Assembly: GCF_017307495.1 (NCBI RefSeq)
Contig: NZ_JAFKHE010000012.1
Span: 489,277 to 553,276, forward strand
Length of the DNA stretch: 64,000 nt
Origin: Devosia sp.
Lineage (GTDB): Bacteria > Pseudomonadota > Alphaproteobacteria > Rhizobiales > Devosiaceae
Reading direction: 5' to 3'
Position 1 is the stretch's first letter, and each line of letters opens with the position of its first letter. This document shows, in pieces, positions 37,154-45,455 of the stretch. The notes under the pieces were generated by a model. The model saw only the letters and a program-made list of their open reading frames with translations. It ran no database searches and had not been told where the DNA came from. Made by a program: the position numbers and the translations under genes.

Positions 37154-37558
37154 TCAGCGGAAGGTGAGCACCGCGAACACCACGATTGCCAGCAGGGAGA
37201 CAACCGCGACGATGCGGCCAAGCCGCACGCGCGCCGTCGCCGCCGGATCGCCGGCCCGCATCTTGCGCGCCGACACCGCGGACACCACGACGCCGGCGGC
37301 AAGCAGCAGCACGAATCCCATCTTGGCCCAGAACCAGTGGTTCAGGCCATCGACCCCGCCATAGCGCTGCCAGAGCAGCAAGGGGCCGCTGACCAGCAGC
37401 ACGATGATGCCCCAGTGCCCGAACGCCGTCAGCAGCCGGTTGGTCTGCGGGGCGCTCGCGCCCTGCCCCATCATGCCGAGCAGCGGCAGAAAGGCCGCCG
37501 CCACCAGCATGAGGCCGACCAGGTGCGCGATCAGCAGCAGGGTGGAGAGCGCGTCCAA
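37154..37558 (-). CDS. Small four-helix membrane protein (CopD/SirB2-like)
   Basis: The 134-residue protein has four predicted transmembrane helices, beginning TLLLIAHLVGLMLVAAAFLPLLGMM, and the segment YGGVDGLNHWFWAKMGFVLLLAAGVVVSAVSARKM. A WFWxKM segment and conserved His residues are shared with the next gene and resemble small CopD/DUF2214-like proteins, but I cannot assign a family with confidence. It starts with TTG at 37558, supported by GAGGG five bases upstream, seven bases after its neighbour stops. The two genes form a pair of diverged duplicates. Confidence 0.65.
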   Translation of the reverse strand: MDALSTLLLIAHLVGLMLVAAAFLPLLGMMGQGASAPQTNRLLTAFGHWGIIVLLVSGPLLLWQRYGGVDGLNHWFWAKMGFVLLLAAGVVVSAVSARKMRAGDPAATARVRLGRIVAVVSLLAIVVFAVLTFR

Positions 37559-37565
37559 GGCGCCC

Positions 37566-37997
37566 TCAGTTGGAATTGAAGGCGAAGACCGCCGAGAAGA
37601 TCACCACCGCGAAGGCAAGCGCGGTCAGCTGGCCGAAGCGCTTGGAGTTCGCCGCGGCGGCCATGTCCCCGGTGCGCGCCTTCCTGGCGTTGACTTCGTT
37701 CAGGCTGATGAACACCAGCATGGCGACGACTCCGGCCATCTTGACCCAGAACCAGACGTTCGGGACGACCCAGTCGTACTTGAGCCAGAGAACGAGAATG
37801 CCGCTGACCAGCAGCGTGCCCATCGCCACCTTGCCGACCTTGGCCAGCGTGTCGGCGATCGTGATCAGTGCCGCCCTGGTGTCCGGCGTTGCGGTCGCCA
37901 TCTTGCCGCCGATGATCGGCATGACGACCGAATTCGCGCCACCCGCGACGAACGCCACGATGTGGATGAAAAACAGAATGAGACCAATAACGTACAC
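37566..37997 (-). CDS. Small four-helix membrane protein, paralogue of the downstream gene
   Basis: The 143-residue protein has four predicted helices: VIGLILFFIHIVAFVAGGANSVVMPII, a central VGKVAMGTLLVSGILVLWLKYDW, VPNVWFWVKMAGVVAMLVFI, and a C-terminal LTALAFAVVIFSAVFAF. The WFWVKM segment and an Arg/Lys-rich loop (NEVNARKARTGDMAAA) match the next gene. The GTG start at 37997 has GGAGGG eight bases upstream. The histidine in helix 1 and the WFW segment would suit heme or quinone contact, but no function is known to me. Confidence 0.68.
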   Translation of the reverse strand: MYVIGLILFFIHIVAFVAGGANSVVMPIIGGKMATATPDTRAALITIADTLAKVGKVAMGTLLVSGILVLWLKYDWVVPNVWFWVKMAGVVAMLVFISLNEVNARKARTGDMAAAANSKRFGQLTALAFAVVIFSAVFAFNSN

Positions 37998-38063
37998 GAC
38001 GCAGCCCTCCAGATGCCCGGTTGCGAGCGTATCCGGATTCCCTGGCGCGGGCCAGCGTTGCGA

Positions 38064-38951
38064 TCAGTCGCCCAGGTTCAGCGTGCCCTCGCCGACGACG
38101 ATCGCGTCGCCGCCGATTCCGCCATGGGTGAGGACGTCGCCGTCCTTGCGCAACTGCATCGAGATGAGGCTCGGTCGCCCCATTTCGTGACCCTGGCGCA
38201 AGCGGAACTCGTGCTGGCCGTTGCCCTCATGCCTGGAGATTAGCCCGATCAGCGCCGCTGCGGCCGAGCCCGTCGCCGGATCTTCTCCCAGGCCCATGCC
38301 TGGCGCGAACATGCGGGCGGCGAAGTTGTTGTCGCGCTCGTCGGGCGTGCGGGTGAAGACGTAGATGGAACCGCGGCCGATGGGGAAGTTCTCGTCCCAG
38401 CCGCGCCGCTCGACCCGGATGCGCCTGAGCGCCGCCGCATCCTTGATCGGGATGAGATAGAACGGGTTGCCGGCGGAATAGACGGCGGGCTCGTAGGGAC
38501 CGCAGCCGATCTCATCGAGTTCGAGGCCTAGCGCGGTGGCGATAGCCGCGTGACTGGGCGGCTTGCCGATCTCCTCGGGCAGCCTGGGCAGGGCGAAGCG
38601 GGCGTGCCCCTTCTCCTTGTCCACCCGATCCATGACGCAGGTGATGACCCCGACCTTCTCCTCGAGCCGGACGGCGGTCGACCGGGTCTGCATGGCAAGG
38701 GCGACTGCAGCGCCCACCGTCGGGTGGCCGGCAAAGGGCAGTTCCACCTTCGGCGTGAAGATGCGCACTGCGGCAGAGTGGCGTTCCGACTGCGGCTTGT
38801 GGATGAACACCGTCTCGGAGAGGTTGAACTCGGCGGCGATGGCCTGCATCTGGTCGTCGAGAAGACCGTCGGCCTTCAGCACCACGGCGAGCGGGTTGCC
38901 CTGCAGCCGGGTGGTGGTGAAAACATCGAGCAGCACATAGTTGAGTTTCAT
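38064..38951 (-). CDS. PhzF family isomerase/epimerase
   Basis: The 295-residue protein belongs to the PhzF/diaminopimelate-epimerase-like fold. The N-terminus is LNYVLLDVFTTTRLQGNPLAVVL, and the catalytic Glu46 lies in FNLSETVFI. The half-domain signatures FTPKVELPFAGHPTVGAA and FAPGMGLGEDPATGSAAAAL are present. Most members outside phenazine clusters have no known substrate, and no phenazine genes are present here. ATG 38951 gives the family N-terminus. It lies 66 bp after the small membrane protein gene, which is on the same strand and upstream in the window. Confidence 0.92.
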   Translation of the reverse strand: MKLNYVLLDVFTTTRLQGNPLAVVLKADGLLDDQMQAIAAEFNLSETVFIHKPQSERHSAAVRIFTPKVELPFAGHPTVGAAVALAMQTRSTAVRLEEKVGVITCVMDRVDKEKGHARFALPRLPEEIGKPPSHAAIATALGLELDEIGCGPYEPAVYSAGNPFYLIPIKDAAALRRIRVERRGWDENFPIGRGSIYVFTRTPDERDNNFAARMFAPGMGLGEDPATGSAAAALIGLISRHEGNGQHEFRLRQGHEMGRPSLISMQLRKDGDVLTHGGIGGDAIVVGEGTLNLGD

Positions 38952-39039
38952 CTGACGCTCCGAAAGCGCGCGTCCGCCGCGCCGAAACGGCCCTGCCCCT
39001 AGCACAGCAATGTAGCGGAAGTCTTACCGGCAGGGCGGA

Positions 39040-39543
39040 TCAGGCCGATTCCGGCCCCAGGGCGAGCGTTGCGGCATCGATACCGAGATGCTTGCAGATG
39101 GCACGCACCACATAGGCGTGGTCGTCGCGCTGCGGCAGGCCCGACGCAGTGATGGAACCAACGACGCCAACACCTTCGATTCGAATCGGAAATGCACCGC
39201 CGTGCACCGCATATTCGGTGGGATCGATGTTGTGGTCGGGCTGCACCGCGCGGTTGTCGCGCTTCCAGCGCAGCGCGGTGAGGTAGGACGAGCGATCCCA
39301 GCGGCGGACGCAATTGCCCTTGCGCCGCAGCCAGTCCGGGTTGTCGGCATTGGTGCCAGGCATGGCGAAATAGAAGAGCGGGCGGTTGAAGAAGCGGATG
39401 TCGATGGCCACGGCGACGCCGTCGGCCTTTGCCAGGTCCCGGATCGTCGAGCCGATCTCGTAGGCGGTTTCCTCGTTGAAGGCCTTGAAGGTCAGCCGCT
39501 GCTCCTGCTCGGTCACCTTGGCGATATCGTCGACTACGCTCAT
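39040..39543 (-). CDS. UPF0303 family (heme-degrading/GlcG-like) protein
   Basis: The 167-residue soluble protein matches the UPF0303 family with FNEETAYEIGSTIRDLAKADGVAVAIDIRFFNRPLFYFAMPGTNADNPDWLRRKGN and the C-terminal YAVHGGAFPIRIEGVGVVGSITASGLPQRDDHAYVVRAI. This is a GlcG/HbpS-like fold with a roadblock-type architecture. Function is unknown; relatives bind heme or act as chaperone adaptors in yeast. ATG 39543 begins a protein of the usual family length. It is flanked by phzF and lysE genes on the same strand but with gaps over 65 bp. Confidence 0.88.
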   Translation of the reverse strand: MSVVDDIAKVTEQEQRLTFKAFNEETAYEIGSTIRDLAKADGVAVAIDIRFFNRPLFYFAMPGTNADNPDWLRRKGNCVRRWDRSSYLTALRWKRDNRAVQPDHNIDPTEYAVHGGAFPIRIEGVGVVGSITASGLPQRDDHAYVVRAICKHLGIDAATLALGPESA

Positions 39544-39611
39544 CTCATCCTCCCGAAAACGGCGGCCACTCCTAGCACGTCGCAGGGGGAAATGAAGCGG
39601 CGACCTCACTC

Positions 39612-40229
39612 TCAGTGATGCTGGATAGCGAGCCAGACGGCGGCACCGATCAGGATGACGCCGGCGACGCGGTTGACGAGGGCCATACGGTCGTCGCCGA
39701 GCGCGCCACGGGTCCTGGCCGCAAAATAGATGTAGACGCCGTCGGTCACGAGACCGGCAGCCATTTCGATCAGCCCGAGGACGATCACCTGCGGCCAGGC
39801 CGGATAGGCCGGGTTGACGAATTGCGGCAGGAAGGCGCCGAAGAAGATCAGCGCCTTGGGATTGCTCCACAGCACGAGGAAACCGGCGGCCGCCTGCTGC
39901 AGGGGCGAACGCGCGGCTACCGGTCGGTCCGTCGCGATGGTGTGGCGGCTGGTGATGTAGCCCCAGCCCAGCCAGATCAGATAGGCGGCGCCGGCATACT
40001 TGATGATGTCGAAGGCGGAGGTGACGAGCCCGGTCACCGCCTCGAGCGCCAGGGCGACGACCAGCACCATGGTGAGGCGGCCGACCTGCACGCCGGCCTC
40101 CATCCAGAACCCGGCCGCCATCCCGCGCGCAAGAGCGGTCGAGACCAGCGCCGAGACGGTGACGCCGGGGACGATCACCACGACGAAGGCGGCGATGATG
40201 AAGGAGAACAGGATCGGCAAATCTGGCAT
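39612..40229 (-). CDS. LysE-family amino acid/metabolite exporter
   Basis: The 205-residue inner-membrane protein has six predicted helices. The LysE/RhtB signature region is FSFIIAAFVVVIVPGVTVSALVSTALARGMAAGFWMEAGVQVGRL, and helix 3 is FDIIKYAGAAYLIWLGW. The FLVLWSNPKALIFFGAFLPQFVNP segment is characteristic. Such proteins export amino acids, homoserine lactones or related metabolites; the substrate is not visible here. It is divergent from the M32 carboxypeptidase gene with 107 bp between starts. Confidence 0.9.
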   Translation of the reverse strand: MPDLPILFSFIIAAFVVVIVPGVTVSALVSTALARGMAAGFWMEAGVQVGRLTMVLVVALALEAVTGLVTSAFDIIKYAGAAYLIWLGWGYITSRHTIATDRPVAARSPLQQAAAGFLVLWSNPKALIFFGAFLPQFVNPAYPAWPQVIVLGLIEMAAGLVTDGVYIYFAARTRGALGDDRMALVNRVAGVILIGAAVWLAIQHH

Positions 40230-40336
40230 TGTGTGCAGGTGCCTAACACCGGCACGGCAATTGCGACAGGGCCTTGGGGTGGCATGCCCGGCTATTTGAC
40301 GCTACCAACAGCGGCCACTCGTATTGGGAGTCCCAG

Positions 40337-41845
40337 ATGTCCGCCAATTCCGCCTTCACCAAGCTCGATGGCCTGAACCGCCGGCTCGAGGCGATCGAGC
40401 ACGCGCAATCGATGCTGGGTGTCGACGAGGCCGTCATGATGCCGGTGGGCGGCGGCGAGAAGCGGGCCGAGACGATGGGCGTGCTGGCCGGCATGTATCA
40501 CGAGATGGCAACGGCCCCGGAAGTGGCGGACTGGCTCGGGGATGCCGAGGCCGAACCGCTCGACGAGATGCAGAAGCTCGCGATCCGGGAGTTTCGGCGC
40601 GTCCATACCAACATGACCTGCCTCTCGGCCGATTTCGTGCGCAAGCAGGTCAACGCCCGCATCCGGAGCGAGCAGCTGTGGCGCGAGCTCCGCCCGTCCG
40701 GGGACTGGAAGACCTTCCTGCCGGCCTTCGAGGGCGTGGTGGCGACGGCGCGCGAGGAAGCGCAGCTGCGCGCCGACGTGCTCGGGCTCTCCCCCTATGA
40801 CGCGCTGATGGAGCAGTTCGACCCCGGCAACCGGGTCGCCGACGTCGCGCCGGTGTTCGCCGACCTCAAGCTCTTCCTCAAGGACTTCATCCCCAAGGCC
40901 TTGGCGCGGCAGGAGGAAAAGCTCGCGGCCCGGCCGCTGAAGCCGCTCAACCCGCCCTACGCAATCGAGAAGCAGAAGGCGCTCGGGCTCGTGATGATGG
41001 AAGCGGTCGGCTTCGACTTCGACCACGGCCGGCTCGACGTCTCGCACCACCCGTTCTGCGGCGGCGTGCCGACCGATATCCGCATGACGACGCGCTATAC
41101 CGAGGGCGAGTTCATCACTTCGCTGATGGGCATCATGCACGAGACCGGACACGGGCTCTACGAGCAGAACCTGCCGCACGAATGGACGCACTGGCCGGTG
41201 GGTCGCGCGCGCGGCATGGCTATGCACGAGAGCCAGAGCCTGTTCGTCGAAAAGCAGATCGCCCGCTCGCCCGAGTTCTGGGAATGGGCGATGCCGCATG
41301 TCCGCGAAAAGCTCGGCGCCGAGGCGCTGGAGGGCTGGGACCTCGAAGATGTGCTCGCCCATGTGCACCTGATCGAGCGCGGCCTGATCCGCGTCGATGC
41401 CGACGAAGCCACCTATCCGCTGCACGTGATCCTCCGGTTCGAGCTGGAGCAGCAGTTGATCGACGGCTCGCTCGCCCCCCGGGATGTGCCCGAAGCCTGG
41501 GACGCCAAGATGCGCGAGTACCTTGACCTCTCCACCATCGACAACATGAGGGATGGCCCGATGCAGGACGTGCACTGGCCGTCCGGGGCGATCGGTTACT
41601 TCCCGAGCTACACGCTCGGCGCCCTTATCGCGTCCCAGCTGTGGTCGGCGATCGAACGCGACCTGCCGAGTGTTCGCGAGGACATGCGCAACGGGCGCTT
41701 CGTGGGTCTCAACGAGTGGCGGCGCGAGAAGGTCTGGCAGCAGGCCAGCAAGTACGCGATGCCCGAGCTGATCCAGCGCGCCACCGGCGAGAAGCTGAAT
41801 GCGAAGCACTTCGAGGAGCACCTGACCCAGCGCTACTTGCGCTGA
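40337..41845 (+). CDS. Metallocarboxypeptidase, M32 (thermostable carboxypeptidase 1) family
   Basis: The 502-residue protein is helical and cytosolic. The zinc motif HETGH is at residues 268-272, with the third ligand in MHESQS (about 297-301), as in M32 enzymes. HPFCGGVPTDIRMTTRYTEGEFITSLMGIMHE and the C-terminal DVHWPSGAIGYFPSYTLGALIASQL are family hallmarks. It removes C-terminal residues from peptides, using Zn or Co. ATG 40337 has GGAG seven bases upstream. It is followed at 19 bp by an MFS gene on the same strand, so cotranscription is likely, without an obvious metabolic link. Confidence 0.94.
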   Translation: MSANSAFTKLDGLNRRLEAIEHAQSMLGVDEAVMMPVGGGEKRAETMGVLAGMYHEMATAPEVADWLGDAEAEPLDEMQKLAIREFRRVHTNMTCLSADFVRKQVNARIRSEQLWRELRPSGDWKTFLPAFEGVVATAREEAQLRADVLGLSPYDALMEQFDPGNRVADVAPVFADLKLFLKDFIPKALARQEEKLAARPLKPLNPPYAIEKQKALGLVMMEAVGFDFDHGRLDVSHHPFCGGVPTDIRMTTRYTEGEFITSLMGIMHETGHGLYEQNLPHEWTHWPVGRARGMAMHESQSLFVEKQIARSPEFWEWAMPHVREKLGAEALEGWDLEDVLAHVHLIERGLIRVDADEATYPLHVILRFELEQQLIDGSLAPRDVPEAWDAKMREYLDLSTIDNMRDGPMQDVHWPSGAIGYFPSYTLGALIASQLWSAIERDLPSVREDMRNGRFVGLNEWRREKVWQQASKYAMPELIQRATGEKLNAKHFEEHLTQRYLR

Positions 41846-41864
41846 ACGGACGGAGGCCGGCAGC

Positions 41865-43493
41865 ATGGCCAAGGATCGGCCGTCGGTATTGCAGCCCCTG
41901 CAGCTGCCGACGTTCCGCAAGATCTGGATCGCCAACTTCGCCTCGAGCTTCGGGGGGTTGATTCAGGGCGTCGGGGCAGCGTGGATGATGACCGCGCTGA
42001 CCAATTCAGTCGACCTCGTAGCGCTGGTGCAGGCCTCGACGTCGCTGCCGATCATGCTGTTCTCGCTGCTCGGCGGCGCCATCGCCGACAACTTCCCGCG
42101 CCGGCGGGTGATGCTGTTCGCGCAGGTCTTCATGTTCGCGGTGTCGGTGCTGCTGACGCTGACGGCATGGTTCGGGCTGGTGACGCCTTGGCTGCTGCTC
42201 ACCTTCACCTTCCTCATCGGCTGCGGCGCCGCGCTCAACAACCCGTCCTGGCAGGCGTCGGTGGGCGACCTTGTGCCCCGCTCGAGCGTCGGCGCGGCGG
42301 TGGCGCTCAACTCCATCGGGTTCAACCTGTCGCGTAGCCTCGGCCCGGCCATCGGCGGCATCATCGTCGCCGCCGCCGGCGCGGCGGCGGCCTTTGCCGT
42401 CAACATGGTCAGCTATGTGGCACTGATCGGCGTGCTGCTCGGCTGGAGGCCGGCGCCGCCACCCTCGGGGCTGCCGCGTGAGGCGGTCGGGGCCGCCATG
42501 CTGGCCGGCCTGCGCTATGTCGCGCTGTCCCCGAACCTGGCCAAGGTGCTGCTGCGCAGCTTCCTGTTCGGCTTTTCGGCCATCTCGGTGATGGCGCTGC
42601 TGCCGGTGGTGGCCACCCAGATCGAGGGGGCGGGCCCCTTGCTCTACGGCCTGCTGCTCGGCACGTTCGGGGTCGGCGCGGTCGGGGGCGCGCTGCTGAC
42701 CGGACGGCTCAACGAGCGCTTCCAGAGCGAGACCATCGTCCGCACCGCCTTCATCGGCTTTGCCGTGTGCGCGGCGGTCACGGCGGTGAGTTCGTCGCCG
42801 TGGCTGACCGCGCTTGCCCTGGTTCTCGGGGGCGCCTGCTGGGTGCTGGCGCTGACGCTGTTCAACGTCACCGTCCAGCTCTCGACGCCGCGCTGGGTCG
42901 TCGGCCGGGCCCTGTCGCTGTACCAGACGGCGACCTTCGCCGGCATGGCCGCGGGTAGCTGGCTGTGGGGCGTGGCCGGTGAGCACGATGGCGTCGGCGC
43001 GGCCCTGCTCGCCTCCGCTGCCGTGTTGCTGCTGGGCGCCGCCGTCGGCCTCGTCTTCGCCATCCCGCCGCGGGTGATGCTCGACCTCGATCCGGCCGAC
43101 CGGTGGCGGGAGCCCGAGATCAACCTGCCGATCGAGCCGCGCTCCGGGCCCATCGTGATCAGCATCGAGTACCGCATCCGCCCGCAGGACGTACGCGAGT
43201 TCCTCACGGTGATGGCCGACCGCAAGCGCATCCGTATCCGCGACGGCGCCCGGGAGTGGTCGCTCCGCCGCGACCTTGCCGAAACCGACCTCTGGGTCGA
43301 GAGCTACAAGAGCCCGACCTGGACCGAATACGCCCGCCACAACCAGCGCCTCACCCATGCCGACGAAGTCATCGGCGACAAGCTCCGGGCCCTGCACCAG
43401 GGCCCCGACCGCCCCGTGGTCCATCGCCTGATCGAACGCCCGCCCAACTGGTTCGCCGCCATCGCCGCGAACCGCACGATCGATCCGCACTAG
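41865..43493 (+). CDS. MFS_3-type exporter with C-terminal ABM-like domain
   Basis: The 542-residue protein has about 400 residues of MFS carrier, beginning RKIWIANFASSFGGLIQGVGAAWMMTAL, with GGAIADNFPRRRVMLFAQ and GFNLSRSLGPAIGGIIV. The C-terminal soluble extension of about 120 residues (VISIEYRIRPQDVREFLTVMADRKRIRIRDGAREWSLRRDLAETDLWVESYKSPTWTEYARHNQRLTHAD) has the look of a dimeric alpha/beta-barrel monooxygenase-like domain. Length and layout match the Transmembrane secretion effector (EntS-related) family. The substrate is unknown. GGAGG precedes the ATG. Confidence 0.85.
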   Translation: MAKDRPSVLQPLQLPTFRKIWIANFASSFGGLIQGVGAAWMMTALTNSVDLVALVQASTSLPIMLFSLLGGAIADNFPRRRVMLFAQVFMFAVSVLLTLTAWFGLVTPWLLLTFTFLIGCGAALNNPSWQASVGDLVPRSSVGAAVALNSIGFNLSRSLGPAIGGIIVAAAGAAAAFAVNMVSYVALIGVLLGWRPAPPPSGLPREAVGAAMLAGLRYVALSPNLAKVLLRSFLFGFSAISVMALLPVVATQIEGAGPLLYGLLLGTFGVGAVGGALLTGRLNERFQSETIVRTAFIGFAVCAAVTAVSSSPWLTALALVLGGACWVLALTLFNVTVQLSTPRWVVGRALSLYQTATFAGMAAGSWLWGVAGEHDGVGAALLASAAVLLLGAAVGLVFAIPPRVMLDLDPADRWREPEINLPIEPRSGPIVISIEYRIRPQDVREFLTVMADRKRIRIRDGAREWSLRRDLAETDLWVESYKSPTWTEYARHNQRLTHADEVIGDKLRALHQGPDRPVVHRLIERPPNWFAAIAANRTIDPH

Positions 43494-43556
43494 GTTGACA
43501 TTGGGAACGCGATCCCTATCTTCCCGCGCATCCGTAACCCCACAGGCAGGTACCCG

Positions 43557-43658
43557 ATGGACCTCCGCATGACCGATCATTTCGTCCTGATCCGTCACCC
43601 GGAGTCCAAGCATGCCCGGTTCGATCTCGCTCAAAGCGGTGAGCTATACGACGCCTGA
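43557..43658 (+). CDS. Short upstream ORF overlapping the ABC-F start (leader peptide candidate)
   Basis: A 33-codon ORF in another frame overlaps the first 47 bases of the ABC-F gene. It reads MDLRMTDHFVLIRHPESK at its start and then HARFDLAQSGELYDA. It has no strong ribosome site. ABC-F antibiotic-resistance genes are often controlled by translated leader ORFs that respond to ribosome stalling, which makes this position notable. It may equally be a chance ORF. Confidence 0.35.
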   Translation: MDLRMTDHFVLIRHPESKHARFDLAQSGELYDA

Positions 43659-45192
43659 TGGCGTCGAACTCTTCTCCAATCTCGATCTCTCCTTCGGTCC
43701 CATCCGCACCGGCCTCATCGGCCGGAACGGCACGGGCAAGACGACGCTGCTGAGGCTGATCACCGGCGCACTGGCGCCTGGCGCCGGCACGGTGGCGGTG
43801 TCGGGCACGATCGCGATGCTGCGGCAGCTGGTGCAGCCCGGCGAGGCGACAGTGGCCGACGCGCTGAGCATTGCCGACGACCTGGCGCGCCTTGCGCGGC
43901 TCGACCGCGGCGAGGGCTCGCTCGACGATGCCGCCGCGGCGGATTGGGCCCTGCCCGGACGCATCGAAGCCGCCCTGGCCGAGGTCGGCCTGCCAGCGCT
44001 CGACATGGACCGGCCCGTCGCAACGCTCAGCGGCGGGCAGCACACCCGCCTGTCGCTCGCGGCAATGCTGGTGGCCCAGCCTGACATGCTGCTGCTCGAC
44101 GAGCCGACCAACAATCTCGACGCCGGCGGGCGCGCGGCGATTGCGGCCCTTCTCGCCGGTTGGCGCGGCGGCGCGGTGGTGGTCAGCCACGATCGCGCGC
44201 TGCTCCGCCAGATGGACCAGATCGTCGAGCTGACCGGTATCGGCGCCAGCGTCTATGGCGGCGGCTGGGACCTGTACGAACAGCGCAAGGCGGCGGAACT
44301 CGCTGCTGCCCAGCACGACCTCGCCAATGCCGAGCGGTCGCTGGACGCGATCGACCGCAAGACGCAGCTTGTCCGCGAGCGCAAGGCCCGCAAGGACTCG
44401 GCCGGCGCACGGAAGGCCGCAAAGGGCGATATCCCGCGCATCCTGCTGGGCGGCATGAAGATGAACGCCGAGAATACCGGCGGCGAGCAGGCCCGGCTGG
44501 GCGAGAAGCGCCGCGCGGCAGCCAGCCTTGCACTGGCCGAGGCAAGGGCGGAAATCGAGGTACTCCAGCCGATGGCGGTGAAGCTCCAGCCCTCCGGGCT
44601 GGCCCGGGGCGCGACCGTGCTGCAGCTGGACCGTGCCACCGGCGGTCCGACGCGGGGAACGCCGATCATCCGCGAGGTCAGCCTGTCGATCATCGGGCCG
44701 GAGCGGGTGGCCATCACCGGGCCGAACGGGTCGGGCAAGACCACGTTGCTGCGCCTGATCACCGGCGCGCTGGCGCCGGCCTCCGGCGCGATCCGGATCA
44801 CGCCCCGCCACGCGCTGCTCGACCAGCAGGTCGGCCTGCTCGACCCGACCGAGACGATCCGCGAGAACTACCTGCGGCTCAATCCCGGCGATGGCGAGAA
44901 TGCCGCGCGCGCGGCGCTCGCCCGCTTCATGTTCCGCAACGACGCGGCGCTGAAGCCGGTCGGGCAACTGAGCGGCGGCGAGATGCTGCGCGCCGGGCTC
45001 GCCTGCACCATCGGCAGCGGGCAGCCGCCCGAACTGCTGATCCTCGACGAGCCGACGAACCACCTCGATATCCATGCCATCGCCGCTGTCGAAGGCGGAC
45101 TCAAGGCCTATGACGGCGCGCTACTGGTGGTCAGCCATGACCGCGCCTTCCTGCAGGCGATCGGAATCGGGCGGGAAATCCGGCTGGGGTAG
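43612..45192 (+). CDS. ABC-F family ribosome-associated ATPase
   Basis: This 526-residue soluble protein has two ABC domains and no membrane segment. Domain 1 has Walker A GRNGTGKTT, signature LSGGQHTRLSLA and Walker B LLLLDEPTNNLD. Domain 2 (from about residue 340) has GPNGSGKTT, LSGGEMLRAGLA and LLILDEPTNHLD. The linker (about 225-320) is long, helical and Lys/Arg-rich (RKTQLVRERKARKDSAGARKAAKGDIPRILLGGMK). ABC-F proteins bind the ribosomal E site and either protect against antibiotics or rescue stalled ribosomes; the subtype is not clear. ATG 43612 has GGAG eight bases upstream. Confidence 0.92.
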   Translation: MPGSISLKAVSYTTPDGVELFSNLDLSFGPIRTGLIGRNGTGKTTLLRLITGALAPGAGTVAVSGTIAMLRQLVQPGEATVADALSIADDLARLARLDRGEGSLDDAAAADWALPGRIEAALAEVGLPALDMDRPVATLSGGQHTRLSLAAMLVAQPDMLLLDEPTNNLDAGGRAAIAALLAGWRGGAVVVSHDRALLRQMDQIVELTGIGASVYGGGWDLYEQRKAAELAAAQHDLANAERSLDAIDRKTQLVRERKARKDSAGARKAAKGDIPRILLGGMKMNAENTGGEQARLGEKRRAAASLALAEARAEIEVLQPMAVKLQPSGLARGATVLQLDRATGGPTRGTPIIREVSLSIIGPERVAITGPNGSGKTTLLRLITGALAPASGAIRITPRHALLDQQVGLLDPTETIRENYLRLNPGDGENAARAALARFMFRNDAALKPVGQLSGGEMLRAGLACTIGSGQPPELLILDEPTNHLDIHAIAAVEGGLKAYDGALLVVSHDRAFLQAIGIGREIRLG

Positions 45193-45251
45193 TCCCGCCT
45201 GGCTCCCCGGAAAGGGCTGGGGGCGGAGGTCCATCGGTAATCACCGCGCCA

Positions 45252-45290
45252 CCCCCTCCCTCTGTCCCTCCCCTCAAGGGGGAGGGAGGC
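45252..45290. repeat. GC-rich palindromic intergenic repeat
   Basis: CCCTCCCC (45266-45273), loop TCAA, GGGGAGGG (45279-45286), with further imperfect pairing outside. The CCCTCCCC-loop-GGGGAGGG type resembles dispersed palindromes common in Rhizobiales. It lies in the 263-bp gap after the ABC-F gene, in which I see nothing else before the sugar-transport operon apart from its ribosome site. Confidence 0.55.
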
Positions 45291-45455
45291 GAGAGCCTCT
45301 CGGCCCGGTACGAGGACAACCCTCCGTCACAACATTCATGCCCCGCCCGAACATATCCTGCCCGTTTACAACTGAGGCTTCCGGCGCCTATTGTCAGACA
45401 TCTGGCCGGAGGACCCAAGTGGAGGCCAGACAAGAGCAATCGAGGGGAGGAATCG

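Noticed and set aside
42006..45075. Long antisense frames over the MFS exporter and ABC-F genes
   Set aside because: High-GC shadows; low-complexity Arg/Gln/Asp-rich products and no ribosome sites.
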